Below, in pieces: positions 33,580-40,896 of a stretch of 40,896 bases of DNA; the stretch's first letter is position 1, and every line of letters begins with the position of its first letter. Where the stretch lies: NCBI RefSeq assembly GCF_014637345.1, contig NZ_BMEX01000018.1:1-40896 (forward strand). Reading direction: 5' to 3'. Below the pieces are notes generated by a model, which saw nothing but the letters and a program-made list of their open reading frames with translations, did not search any database and had not been told where the DNA came from. This stretch comes from Kroppenstedtia guangzhouensis (GTDB taxonomy: Bacteria; Bacillota; Bacilli; Thermoactinomycetales; DSM-45169). The position numbers and the translations under genes are program-made.

Positions 33580-34426
33580 AAGAATAGTGCCCCCTTCCCA
33601 CCTTGCGTCCGAGAAAGCCGCTCTCCACCAACATCCGTTGATCCGGATGGGGGCGGTAGCGGGATTCGTGGAAGAAACCTTCATAAACGGAGACGGAGGC
33701 GGAGTAATTGATGTCGATTCCGATCAGGTCCTGCAACTCAAAAGGCCCCATCTTAAACCCTGCCGAGCGGAGGATGCGGTCCAGCTGTTCTTTGTCCGCC
33801 ACGCCGTCCCCCACCATTCGATAGGCTTCCAGGTGATAAGGACGGGCCACCCGGTTGACAAGAAATCCGGGGGTATCTTTCACCCGAACCGGATCCTTGC
33901 CGAGGGAACGGACAAAGTTCATTGCCTGTTCCACCACTTCCGGGTCGGTTCGCATCCCCGTCACCACTTCCACCAGAGGCATCACCGGAGCCGGATTGAA
34001 AAAATGAAGCCCCAGCATCCTCTCCGGCCGCCGGAGATCGGAGGCGATGGAGGTGACCGAAAGGGAAGAGGTGTTGGTTGCCAGCACCGCTTCTTCCCTT
34101 GTCACCTCTTCGAGGCGGATGAACAACTCCCGCTTCACCTCCAATTTTTCCACCACCGCCTCGATCACCCAGCCGGCGGAGGTCAGCTCTTCCAGCCGGG
34201 AGGTGGGGCGTAACCTGGCAAAGATCCCATCCGCCTTTTCCCGGGGAAGACGTCCTTTTTCCACCTGACGGTCCAATCGCTTTCGGATGCCATCCACACC
34301 TTTGGACAGCTGTGTTTCTCCGACGTCCCAGAGGTGAACGGGGTAGCCGGCGGAAGCCAAAGCTTGGGCGATTCCGCCCCCCATGGTTCCCGCCCCCAAC
34401 ACGGCGGTTACCGGTTTTTCACCCAT
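33569..34426 (-). CDS. paaH: 3-hydroxyacyl-CoA dehydrogenase (PaaH N-terminal half)
   Basis: 285 residues. NAD-binding motif LGAGTMGGGIAQ (residues 10-21), catalytic LHFFNPAPVMPLVEV region with the His, and a C-terminal 3HCDH domain ending in FLGRKVGRGHY. The size equals a single-unit 3-hydroxybutyryl-CoA dehydrogenase, so it may be active alone. In the pathway it oxidises 3-hydroxyadipyl-CoA. The start is ATG 34426, 7 bases after GGGAGG and 2 bases after the EthD stop codon. Confidence 0.88.
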   Translation of the reverse strand: MGEKPVTAVLGAGTMGGGIAQALASAGYPVHLWDVGETQLSKGVDGIRKRLDRQVEKGRLPREKADGIFARLRPTSRLEELTSAGWVIEAVVEKLEVKRELFIRLEEVTREEAVLATNTSSLSVTSIASDLRRPERMLGLHFFNPAPVMPLVEVVTGMRTDPEVVEQAMNFVRSLGKDPVRVKDTPGFLVNRVARPYHLEAYRMVGDGVADKEQLDRILRSAGFKMGPFELQDLIGIDINYSASVSVYEGFFHESRYRPHPDQRMLVESGFLGRKVGRGHYSYDG

Positions 34427-34428
34427 CC

Positions 34429-34740
34429 TCATCCCTCCCGGGACACTTCACCGATCATCATGGTGACCAGGGATCCGGCAAAGCCCATCAGATCTTTGGC
34501 GGAAGCTTTTCCCTCAGGGGAACTCATGGCGGCATCAAGTGCGGCACGGTCTTCAAAATACATGGCCGCTTCCAGATAGTATTTGGCATCTCCGCCCATA
34601 GGAGCTCCCTGGATCCGGGTCACTTCCAACTTTTTCAGTCCCGGCATCTTTTCCACCAGCGGGGTGTGCACATCTTCATAATGCTTGTCGAAAGACTCTT
34701 TGTCCTCCGGATGGCGGTACAGTGCAATCAATTTCACCAT
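34429..34740 (-). CDS. EthD-domain protein in the phenylacetate operon
   Basis: 103 residues with the ferredoxin-like EthD fold: LIALYRHPEDKESFDKHYED at the start, HTPLVEKMPGLKKLEV next, then YYLEAAMYFEDRAALDAAMS. EthD proteins accompany several oxygenase and CoA-catabolic operons; their reaction is mostly unproven, though relatives are muconolactone-isomerase-like. It lies between paaK and paaH with almost no gaps, so it probably serves this pathway. Confidence 0.82.
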   Translation of the reverse strand: MVKLIALYRHPEDKESFDKHYEDVHTPLVEKMPGLKKLEVTRIQGAPMGGDAKYYLEAAMYFEDRAALDAAMSSPEGKASAKDLMGFAGSLVTMMIGEVSREG

Positions 34741-34775
34741 GGATCATACCCCTTTTCATTGTTGATTTCCGGGAG

Positions 34776-36095
34776 TCAACCCTTGCGCTGGTCAATCACC
34801 CGGAGGGCCTTGCCCTCACTGCGCGGGATCGATTGTGGCGCTTTCAATGCCACGTTGCTGGTCACCCCCAAACTTTCTTTCAACAACTGTTGCAACCGCT
34901 TACATACTTGTTTACACTTTTCGTGCTCCGGATCAAACCGCCCCTCCATCGACCGGAGCAGACCATCGGACACCTCCACTTCCAGGGTGAGCCGATCCAC
35001 TCCCCTCTCACGGTCGACCAGCAATTGGTAGTAGGGAGCCACTTCCTCCACTCCCAACACCGCTGCCTCCATCTCTGACGGAAACACATTGACCCCTCGG
35101 ATAATCAACATATCATCCAGTCGCCCCTTGATGCGGGACATCCGGGTATGGGTACGACCACAACGGCAAGGCTCCCGACAGAGTGAGGCGATATCTCCAG
35201 TCCGGTAGCGAAGCACAGGGAAAGCTTCCTTGGTCAGAGAGGTGAACACCAGCTCCCCGAACTCCCCATCCGGGAGCGGGTCCCCTGTTTTGGGGTCCAC
35301 CACCTCCGCCAGAAAATGATCTTCGGCGATATGGAGGCCCTCCTTGGCCTCCCGGCACTCCATGGCCACTCCGGGACCGATCACCTCCGACAAACCGTAG
35401 ATGTCCAGAGCATCGATTCCCCACTGTTCCTCCAGGGTTTGCCGCATCTCTTCCGTCCAAGGCTCCGCGCCCAGGATGCCGTATTCGACATGGGTGTCCC
35501 GGGGATTGAAGCCCTCTTCCTTCATTTTCTCCCCCAGGCTGAGGATGAAGGATGGGGTGCCCGCGATCCCCCGGGGGCGAAAATCCCGGATCAGCACCGC
35601 CTGCCGGGAACGATTGCCGCCGGAGACAGGAACCACTGTCGCCCCGAGGCGCTCCGCTCCGTAGTGCAACCCCAGCCCCCCGGTGAACAGGCCATATCCA
35701 TAAGCATTGTGAAACACATCCCCGGCCCTCCCCCCGGCGATCACGATGGCACGGGCGCAAACTTCCGCCCAATGTCGGATGTCTTTTGGGGTATAGCCCA
35801 CCACCGTCGGCTTGCCCCGAGTCCCCGAGGAGGCGTGGATTCGGGCCAGTTCCTCCTGCTCAACGGCAAACAGCCCAAAGGGATAGTGATCCCTGAGATC
35901 TTTCTTATATGTGAAAGGGAGACGGCGGAGTTCTTTCAAACTGTGGATCGTATCAGGTTTTACGCCCACCTTCTCCAGTTTTCTCCGGTAAAAGGGTACC
36001 AAGTTGTACACGCGTTCCACTGTCCATCGGAGGCGCCCCACCTGGAGCTTCTCCAATTCCTGCCGGGCCATGGTCTCAAGTTCAGGCTGAAACAA
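34776..36095 (-). CDS. paaK: Phenylacetate--CoA ligase PaaK
   Basis: 439 residues, as in E. coli (437). The ATP/AMP loop ASSGTRGKPT is at residues 88-97, with YGLSEVIGPGVAMEC and RYRTGDIASL further on, and a zinc-like CREPCRCGRTH cysteine cluster. It activates phenylacetate to phenylacetyl-CoA, the entry step. TTG start with GGAGGAGG 7 bases upstream. It follows paaD by 19 bases. Confidence 0.95.
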   Translation of the reverse strand: MFQPELETMARQELEKLQVGRLRWTVERVYNLVPFYRRKLEKVGVKPDTIHSLKELRRLPFTYKKDLRDHYPFGLFAVEQEELARIHASSGTRGKPTVVGYTPKDIRHWAEVCARAIVIAGGRAGDVFHNAYGYGLFTGGLGLHYGAERLGATVVPVSGGNRSRQAVLIRDFRPRGIAGTPSFILSLGEKMKEEGFNPRDTHVEYGILGAEPWTEEMRQTLEEQWGIDALDIYGLSEVIGPGVAMECREAKEGLHIAEDHFLAEVVDPKTGDPLPDGEFGELVFTSLTKEAFPVLRYRTGDIASLCREPCRCGRTHTRMSRIKGRLDDMLIIRGVNVFPSEMEAAVLGVEEVAPYYQLLVDRERGVDRLTLEVEVSDGLLRSMEGRFDPEHEKCKQVCKRLQQLLKESLGVTSNVALKAPQSIPRSEGKALRVIDQRKG

Positions 36096-36114
36096 GAGTG
36101 ATCCTCCTCCCGGG

Positions 36115-36594
36115 TCAAATGGGTTTCATGCCTTCAAAGGGCTGATGACAGTTTCGGCAGTAAAAGATGGACCGGCAGGCCGTGGGACCGAACAGATTGA
36201 GTACCTCGCCCCCCTCAGCACCACAGAAGGGACACTCAGGCACGAAGTCCATGGGGTCTTCCCCCCGGGACCGGGGGGGAGCAATCCCAAAGTTCTTCAA
36301 TTTTTCCCGGCCTTCCGGTGTAATGCGTTCGCTGGTCCAGGGCGGGTCCATCACAAAGGAGACCCTCACCCGGGACACCCCCTTCACCTGGGTCAGCTTT
36401 TCCCTTACATCGCCGGCGATCAGATCCAGAGCCGGACAACCGACAAAAGTGGGCGTAATCTCTACCTGTACCTCCCCTGCCTCCTCTGTCACCCGGTTCA
36501 CCATCCCCAACTCCACAATGCTGAGGTCGGGAATCTCCGGATCCTTCACCTCCTGTAGGGCTTCCCTCCATACAGGTGCCATCATTTCCCACAT
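36115..36594 (-). CDS. paaD: Phenylacetyl-CoA monooxygenase accessory protein PaaD
   Basis: 159 residues. An N-terminal MIP18/DUF59 domain (LQEVKDPEIPDLSIVELGMV) is joined to a C-terminal zinc-ribbon-like segment with CPFCG and CRSIFYCRNCHQPF. PaaD is thought to help iron-sulfur assembly of the oxygenase system. ATG 36594 follows AGGAGG by 7 bases, and its first codons overlap nothing; it starts 11 bases after the paaC stop. Confidence 0.93.
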   Translation of the reverse strand: MWEMMAPVWREALQEVKDPEIPDLSIVELGMVNRVTEEAGEVQVEITPTFVGCPALDLIAGDVREKLTQVKGVSRVRVSFVMDPPWTSERITPEGREKLKNFGIAPPRSRGEDPMDFVPECPFCGAEGGEVLNLFGPTACRSIFYCRNCHQPFEGMKPI

Positions 36595-36605
36595 TCGGAT
36601 CCCTC

Positions 36606-37400
36606 CTACCAACGGGCCGCCGGGTCTGAGGAATAAACTTCGGACATGGTCCTGATCAACTCCGCCAGATCTTGGGTATGTTCACCCGACCTACCCTGCA
36701 ACTCCGGTTGTGGCGGCAGTCCCGGCCAGAGGAGTTCCGCTTCCCGGAAGATTGGTTTCACCCGCTCCGCCCAGCGGTGCATCAACTCATCCGATCTGCA
36801 CTGGATCAGGCCGTGGCGAAGCAGTTCCGCCTCTCCTTCCCCCCATGAAAACAGACCGCCTACTTCCGGCCACACCTCGGCCAAGGCTTGTTCCAACCGG
36901 CGGCGGGCCTCCCCGCCCCCCTGGGCGAGACGGATGACCCACATCTTCAAATGCAACAGATGATAGTACTCCTCCCGCCGGATCTTGGCCATTCCTTGCG
37001 CCAAGGGACGGTAACTGGAAGCGAGGAGCGACTCGGCCCGAACGTCGTCAAAGACATCATAGAGAAAATGGCGGAGAATCGTTTGGGCCCAATCTCCGTT
37101 GGGCCGTTCCACCAACACTGCATTCCGCCGCTCGGTTGGCCCCCGGGAAAAGGCCAGGAAATCAGGATCCGGCTCCCCCAACTCATGAAGCCGCTCCAAG
37201 TGAAACACCGCATGCCCCACCTCATCCTGGGCGATGGAACTGAAGGCGACATCCCCTTCAATGTCCGGTGCCACTCCCAGCCACTCTGAATCCCGGTGCC
37301 CCAGACAAAGCTCATCATCAGCCAACTGATACAACAACTCCACCAGCGCCTTTCGGTATTCGGGATCCTGCCGGGCCTGATCCGCACTTTCCACATTCAC
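36606..37400 (-). CDS. paaC: Ring 1,2-phenylacetyl-CoA epoxidase subunit PaaC
   Basis: 264 residues of ferritin-like helices. It contains IAQDEVGHAVFHLERL and REEYYHLLHLKMW, the usual PaaC positions, and SDELMHRWAERVKP near the end. PaaC is the structural, non-catalytic partner of PaaA. The start is GTG 37400, overlapping the paaB stop as GTGA, so the genes are translationally coupled; upstream in-frame codons would be inside paaB. Confidence 0.93.
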   Translation of the reverse strand: MNVESADQARQDPEYRKALVELLYQLADDELCLGHRDSEWLGVAPDIEGDVAFSSIAQDEVGHAVFHLERLHELGEPDPDFLAFSRGPTERRNAVLVERPNGDWAQTILRHFLYDVFDDVRAESLLASSYRPLAQGMAKIRREEYYHLLHLKMWVIRLAQGGGEARRRLEQALAEVWPEVGGLFSWGEGEAELLRHGLIQCRSDELMHRWAERVKPIFREAELLWPGLPPQPELQGRSGEHTQDLAELIRTMSEVYSSDPAARW

Positions 37401-37783
37401 CCCTCCTCCCCTCCTTCTCCCCTTCCCGGGGTTTCCTCCAAATCCCGGACGATATCCTCCAAATGTAACGCCCGCTCCCGGTACATTTTCCAAAGCCGCC
37501 CGTTTTCCGAATAGCCGCCCACTTCCCGATACTTTCGATCCATCTCCCGGGCGAACCAGTCCGGTTCGTCATAAGGGGTCGCATGAATCTCCCCCCGGGG
37601 GACAATCCAGAGATTGACAGCTTTCTCCCTTCGCAAAAAGTTTTCCCGGGCAGTCATCAAGGCCACATCCGGAGAGGGAGCGACTACGCTCCCCACATGG
37701 ACATGGAAATCTGCCTGAGTTTTCTGGACAAACACCTCAAACACATCGTAATCCGCACGTGCTTTTTGGCCATCCATCTCCAC
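37397..37783 (-). CDS. paaB: Ring 1,2-phenylacetyl-CoA epoxidase subunit PaaB
   Basis: 128 residues, longer than E. coli PaaB (about 95) through a charged C-terminal extension (REVGGYSENGRLWKMYRERA and after). The core FEVFVQKTQADFHVHVGSV and REKAVNLWIVPRGEI are typical. PaaB bridges the PaaAC heterodimers. ATG start with AAAGGAGTGG upstream, 18 bases after paaA. Confidence 0.93.
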   Translation of the reverse strand: MEMDGQKARADYDVFEVFVQKTQADFHVHVGSVVAPSPDVALMTARENFLRREKAVNLWIVPRGEIHATPYDEPDWFAREMDRKYREVGGYSENGRLWKMYRERALHLEDIVRDLEETPGRGEGGEEG

Positions 37784-37801
37784 TCCACTCCTTTATCTAT
37801 G

Positions 37802-38740
37802 TCACACGGTCTGCAACTCCCGGGAGCGAACCATCGCCTCCCGAACCCATCGTTGCTCTTCATGGGCGAACCGCCGGAGCCGGAGGCGCTCCTCAGACTT
37901 GGGCCCCCGGTTATGTTTCACAATCTCCCCAAATTTGTCCCAGTCAGGCGGGGTGTAGTGCCATTTTCCCTCCCTCTCATCATAGAACAGATCCGGATCG
38001 GGAATGGTCAGTCCCAGGGAGCGGATTCGTGGAACGTACTTGTTTAAAAACTGTTGGCGGAGCTCCTCATTGGTCTTTCTCCGGATCTTATAGTCCAACA
38101 TCCGCCGGGCCGCCGGTGTCACTTCCACCGGCCCGAAGAAGAAAAGAAGAGACTCCCACCACCGGTTGACCGCCTCCTGCAGCATCCTTCGCTGCATCTT
38201 TGTTCCCCCGGCCAAGGCGAGGATGATGTTCTCCCCGTGTTGCATATGAAAGCTTTCCTCAGCACAGATCCGTTTCAACACCCGGGCATAAGGACCATAG
38301 GAAGTGTTGAGCAGGGCGGCCTGGTTGATGATCGCCGCCCCGTCCACCAACCAGCCGATCACTCCGGCATCGGCCCAGGTGGGCGACTCCATGTGAAACA
38401 CATTGTGAAATTTGACCCGTCCTTCGATCAGATCCTCAATCAGATCTTCCCGGGTTTTCCCCAAGGGGGCAGCCAAGTCTTCCGCCACCCGCAACAGAAG
38501 CTGACCGTGCCCCACCTCATCCTGCACCTTGGCCATGATGCCCAGTTTCCGCTTCAGGGTGGGAGCTTTGGGCACCCATTCTTTTTCCGGAAAGGCCCCC
38601 ATAATCTCGCTGACGCCGTGCATATGGATCAATTTAAGAAGCAACTTCCTGTATTCCTCCGGCATCCAGTCCGTCGCTTCAATCTTCTCTCCACGCTCAA
38701 CCCGCTCCATGAAGCGGGTGTGTCGCTCCTTCTGATTCAC
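37802..38740 (-). CDS. paaA: Ring 1,2-phenylacetyl-CoA epoxidase catalytic subunit PaaA
   Basis: 312 residues, near E. coli PaaA (309). The di-iron ligands lie in AKVQDEVGHGQLLL and CAEESFHMQHGENI, and FHNVFHMESPTWADAG and PPDWDKFGEIV are family hallmarks. With PaaBC it epoxidises phenylacetyl-CoA using O2; electrons normally come from PaaE, which is not encoded here. GTG start overlapping the regulator stop as GTGA, so expression is coupled to the regulator gene. Confidence 0.95.
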   Translation of the reverse strand: MNQKERHTRFMERVERGEKIEATDWMPEEYRKLLLKLIHMHGVSEIMGAFPEKEWVPKAPTLKRKLGIMAKVQDEVGHGQLLLRVAEDLAAPLGKTREDLIEDLIEGRVKFHNVFHMESPTWADAGVIGWLVDGAAIINQAALLNTSYGPYARVLKRICAEESFHMQHGENIILALAGGTKMQRRMLQEAVNRWWESLLFFFGPVEVTPAARRMLDYKIRRKTNEELRQQFLNKYVPRIRSLGLTIPDPDLFYDEREGKWHYTPPDWDKFGEIVKHNRGPKSEERLRLRRFAHEEQRWVREAMVRSRELQTV

Positions 38741-39330
38741 CGATTCTCGCCTCCTTCACCGCCGATGAAACCCGACAGCAAGATGGTGGTAAAACGGTCC
38801 GCCACTTCCTCCGGTGACAGATCTCCCTTCGGGTTGTACCATTGGTACAACCCGTTGGCCGCCGACAGGATCAGCAGGCGGGCAAACTTTTCGTCCGCCA
38901 GTCGAAACCTTCCTCCTTTCACTCCTTCCGCCAGCAACGTCGACCACATCGCCTCGTACTCATCCCGTTTCTCCTGGATAATCCGGCGGCGCTTCTCTGT
39001 AAGTGCTTTCCACTCATGAAAAAAGACCGTTGCTGCCTCCAGATTGTCAGTGATCACCCGAATGTGTGCCACCAATCCCTTTCGCAGTTTGACCACCGGA
39101 TCATCATCACTCATCACCACCGGCCGCAAGGAACGGAGAAACAGTTCTGCCCCCCGGTCGGTAATCTCGAAGAGAAGATCTTCCTTGGACTTGATATGGG
39201 CGTACAAACTCCCGGAGAGGATGCCGCTGGCTTCTGATATATCCCGGATCGTCGTTCCATGGTATCCTTTGGTGCGAAACAGTTGGCTTGCTTTTTCCAT
39301 TATTTTCTCCCTGCGTCCGATTCGGGACAC
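38737..39330 (-). CDS. paaR: TetR-family regulator of the phenylacetate operon (PaaR-like)
   Basis: 197 residues from GTG 39330, which is 8 bases after GGGTGAGG. The helix-turn-helix is at about 26-46 (TTIRDISEASGILSGSLYAH); the C-terminal part is a TetR_C ligand domain with YQWYNPKGDLSPEEVADRF. PaaR proteins of Gram-positive and Thermus-type bacteria repress paa genes and release DNA on binding phenylacetyl-CoA. As first gene of the operon, with an inverted repeat at its own promoter, it is likely autoregulated. The symbol is by context. Confidence 0.88.
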   Translation of the reverse strand: MSRIGRREKIMEKASQLFRTKGYHGTTIRDISEASGILSGSLYAHIKSKEDLLFEITDRGAELFLRSLRPVVMSDDDPVVKLRKGLVAHIRVITDNLEAATVFFHEWKALTEKRRRIIQEKRDEYEAMWSTLLAEGVKGGRFRLADEKFARLLILSAANGLYQWYNPKGDLSPEEVADRFTTILLSGFIGGEGGENR

Positions 39331-39348
39331 GGACAACACCTCACCCGC

Positions 39349-39372
39349 AAAAACAAGCGCTTGCTTGTTTTT
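39349..39372. promoter_or_regulatory. Predicted PaaR operator
   Basis: Arms AAAAACAAGC (39349-39358) and GCTTGTTTTT (39363-39372) are exact inverted repeats with spacer GCTT. It lies directly after the -10 box of the operon promoter, where a bound TetR dimer would block transcription. Confidence 0.75.
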
Positions 39373-39401
39373 AGAATAAACAACAGGAGGAATTTTGTCA
39401 A
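39373..39401 (-). promoter_or_regulatory. SigA promoter of the phenylacetate operon
   Basis: Reverse strand TTGACA (39396-39401), 17-base spacer, TATTCT (39373-39378), 43 bases before the GTG start of the regulator. Confidence 0.8.
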
Positions 39402-39829
39402 TGGTCTGATTATTATTTTTTCTAGACATCAGAAAAGGAGCATCTAATAAATGTTATGCATCCGCTTGTCAGCTTCTGCCGATTTTCAAACGGCCGACCC
39501 AGGCCTGTCGATTAGCCACATTTTGGGTGGGGAGATCGTGTTCTACCACGCTCCGGTTGCCTTCCAGCAAGGATGTGTAGACTGTCCGCTCCGAATCTTC
39601 CGGTCGGGGCAGCAGGGGCAAATCCTTTCAGAAGTATCACAAGGAAGAATGTTACCCTAAAACGCCCCTCGCTCCAGATTCTCCGCTGGGTCGGATGGCA
39701 AAGATCACTTTGGCAGTGCACGACTCCCTTCGTCGCCCATTTTTGGTTAATCAACACCCCTGGGACCGACCCTTTCTAAAGAATTCATTATGTTACAGTG
39801 AAGGTGTGAGATCTGAACTAGAAAGGATG
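39402..39829. other. 428 bases without an intact gene
   Basis: Several frames are open for 60-80 codons but none has a ribosome site or recognisable family. A forward frame (39451-39660) includes QQGCVDCPLRIFRSGQQGQI, loosely like a cysteine-bearing tail of some transposases, which hints at degenerate mobile DNA. The last 50 bases hold the SDR gene's upstream region. Confidence 0.3.
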
Positions 39830-40593
39830 ATGGACTTGGACCTCGGTTTAAAAGACCGCGTCGTGTTTGTCACAGGTGGTTCCAAAGGGATCGGCAAGGC
39901 AATTGCCAAAGCTTTTAAGGAGGAGGACGCCCGGGTGGCCATCGCCGCCCGGAACCGTGTCTCATTGGAAAAAGCCCGTGAAGAGCTGGGGAGCGTATCC
40001 ATCTATGAAGGGGATTTCACTCAAAAAGAAGACCGAGAGCGAGTCTTCCGGCAACTGATCGAAGACTTCGGAACGATCGATGTGCTGGTAAACAATGTGG
40101 GTGGCAGCAACGGCGGAACTGTGGCGGAAACCAGCCTGGATCTGTTTGAACAGGTGATGGAGCACAACTACTTCTCCACTGTCCACTTCAGCCGGCTGGC
40201 CTTTGAGGTGATGAGGGAGAAAAAGAGCGGTTGCATCCTCAACATCTCCTCCATCTACGGCAGGGAATCCGGTGGAAGGGTGAGCTACAACATGCCAAGG
40301 CGGCGGTGATCAGTTTCACCAAAGCCCTGGCCGATGAAGCCATTCCTCACGGGATCCGGGTCAACGGCATCGCCCCGGGCTCCATCCTCCACCCCACCAG
40401 CAACTGGCAAAAACGGCTGAAGGACAATCCCGACCAAACCCAAGACTTTATCCGCCGGGAAATCCCGGCAGGCCGCTTCGGCAAACCCGAAGAAGTGGCC
40501 CACGTCGCTCTCTTCCTCGCTTCAGACAAAGCCTCCTGGGTCGTCGGCACCACCCTCCCCGTCGACGGCGGCCAATCCCGGGCCAATTTTTGA
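39830..40593 (+). pseudogene. SDR-family oxidoreductase broken by a one-base deletion
   Basis: The first part (from ATG 39830, AAAGG upstream) has the NAD(P) motif VTGGSKGIGKA, VNNVGGSNGG and ILNISSIYG (catalytic Ser region). It then reads SYNMPRRR and stops at 40307-40309. A one-base shift near 40293 restores SYN-AKAAVISFTKAL with the active-site YxxxK, and continues through RVNGIAPGSI and PAGRFGKPEEVAHVALFLAS to SDR-typical VVGTTLPVDGG, ending at 40593. So a single G appears missing in AACATG-CCAAGG. It could be a real mutation or a sequencing error. If intact it would be a 3-oxoacyl-ACP-reductase-like SDR of about 255 residues. Confidence 0.85.
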
Positions 40594-40603
40594 AATAAAA
40601 AAC

Positions 40604-40634
40604 AGCCGGTACCTGTTTTCCCTAGGTATCGGCT
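40604..40634 (+). terminator. Terminator after the SDR gene
   Basis: Arms AGCCGGTACCT and AGGTATCGGCT pair over 11 bp with one G-T pair, preceded by an A-tract and followed by TGTCCC. The remaining bases up to 40791 show nothing recognisable. Confidence 0.65.
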
Positions 40635-40791
40635 TGTCCCATATACTGGATTCTTTTACCTTAAATAACAAGATCTAAGTTTAATCCTTGACCGCCGTTT
40701 TGGTTCCCCCTCCATGTTGAGTTACTCTTGGGCGGCATTGGATCTTCACTGGTTCTGGGTACAGGAGAAGCTTATGTATGGTCCAGTAAGG

Positions 40792-40896
40792 CTAGTGCCC
40801 TGTCAGGCCACCTTGATCTTCTTTTGTTCTCGTAAGATCGCCTCATGACGTTTATTTTTGTTGCGCCATCGGATGTAAGCCCGAATTTGGTTAAAG
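40792..40896 (-). mobile_element. 3' end of an IS630-like insertion sequence, right copy
   Basis: This is the reverse complement of bases 1-105 with one mismatch. The chromosome-side junction is CTA followed by GTGCCCTGTCAGG, again consistent with insertion at TA of a CTAG target. The element continues beyond the window. Its transposase faces inward, as does that of the left copy. Confidence 0.75.
40803..40895 (-). CDS. Transposase, C-terminal fragment (cut by the window edge)
   Basis: The same 30-residue tail as the left copy, ending in TGA at 40803-40805. The only nucleotide difference between the copies is synonymous, so both may encode functional transposases outside the window. Confidence 0.65.
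   Translation of the reverse strand, partial: FNQIRAYIRWRNKNKRHEAILREQKKIKVA

Noticed and set aside
1-40896. The whole window as a composite transposon between two IS copies
   Set aside because: The cargo includes housekeeping and sporulation genes and two tRNA genes. Contig ends at repeats explain the arrangement better.

Overview
The window reads as a chromosomal contig of an endospore-forming Firmicute of the Bacillales, and my best guess is the family Thermoactinomycetaceae (Kroppenstedtia/Desmospora-like). This rests on the prkA-yhbH sporulation pair, a B. subtilis-type TPP riboswitch before tenA, tRNA genes with encoded CCA, strong AGGAGG ribosome sites, moderately high GC and frequent TTG starts. 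The taxonomic guess is inference.

Both ends are the same 105-bp sequence in opposite orientation, with one mismatch that is synonymous. Each copy is the 3' end of a transposase gene of an IS630-like element followed by a TAG junction. The contig is therefore bounded by two copies of one insertion sequence, and assembly probably stopped there.

Bases 106-1386 are gene-poor. They hold terminator-like hairpins, a possible recombinase remnant and a well-supported candidate type I toxin-antitoxin locus at 565-906: a 31-residue membrane peptide whose ribosome site can be sequestered, and a convergent antisense RNA.

Bases 1387-14519 carry yhbH and prkA (reverse), a membrane-anchored repeat-bearing Amidase_6 protein (forward), a HAD phosphatase and trmL (reverse), a DegV protein (forward), a second Amidase_6 protein, a GNAT acetyltransferase, a heterodimeric ABC exporter of BmrC/BmrD type and a truncated globin (all reverse).

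Bases 14720-22948 hold a reverse run of DNA/RNA maintenance genes (ogt, queG, rnhA, an ABC-class ATPase, type-4 uracil-DNA glycosylase), then a Cof-type HAD phosphatase, an AzgA-type purine permease and a DmpA-type peptidase.

Bases 22949-29593 hold tenA with its TPP riboswitch, tRNA-Pro(UGG), a DMT-family exporter, an MBL-fold hydrolase, a DUF2935-like protein, tRNA-Leu(CAA) with a consensus promoter, three small genes with spore-surface-like composition, a structured RNA candidate and a conserved hypothetical gene.

Bases 29627-39401 are one long reverse operon for aerobic phenylacetate breakdown: paaR(TetR)-paaA-paaB-paaC-paaD-paaK-ethD-paaH(N half)-paaH(C half)-paaJ-aldehyde dehydrogenase-thioesterase. 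PaaK makes phenylacetyl-CoA, PaaABC(D) epoxidises the ring, and PaaH and PaaJ act in the final beta-oxidation. paaE, paaF, paaG and a full paaZ are absent, PaaH is split into two overlapping genes, and a hotdog thioesterase may clear dead-end CoA esters. The operon starts at a TTGACA-17-TATTCT promoter with a 10-4-10 inverted repeat directly downstream, a likely PaaR operator. An SDR gene broken by a one-base deletion lies between the operon and the right-hand IS copy.
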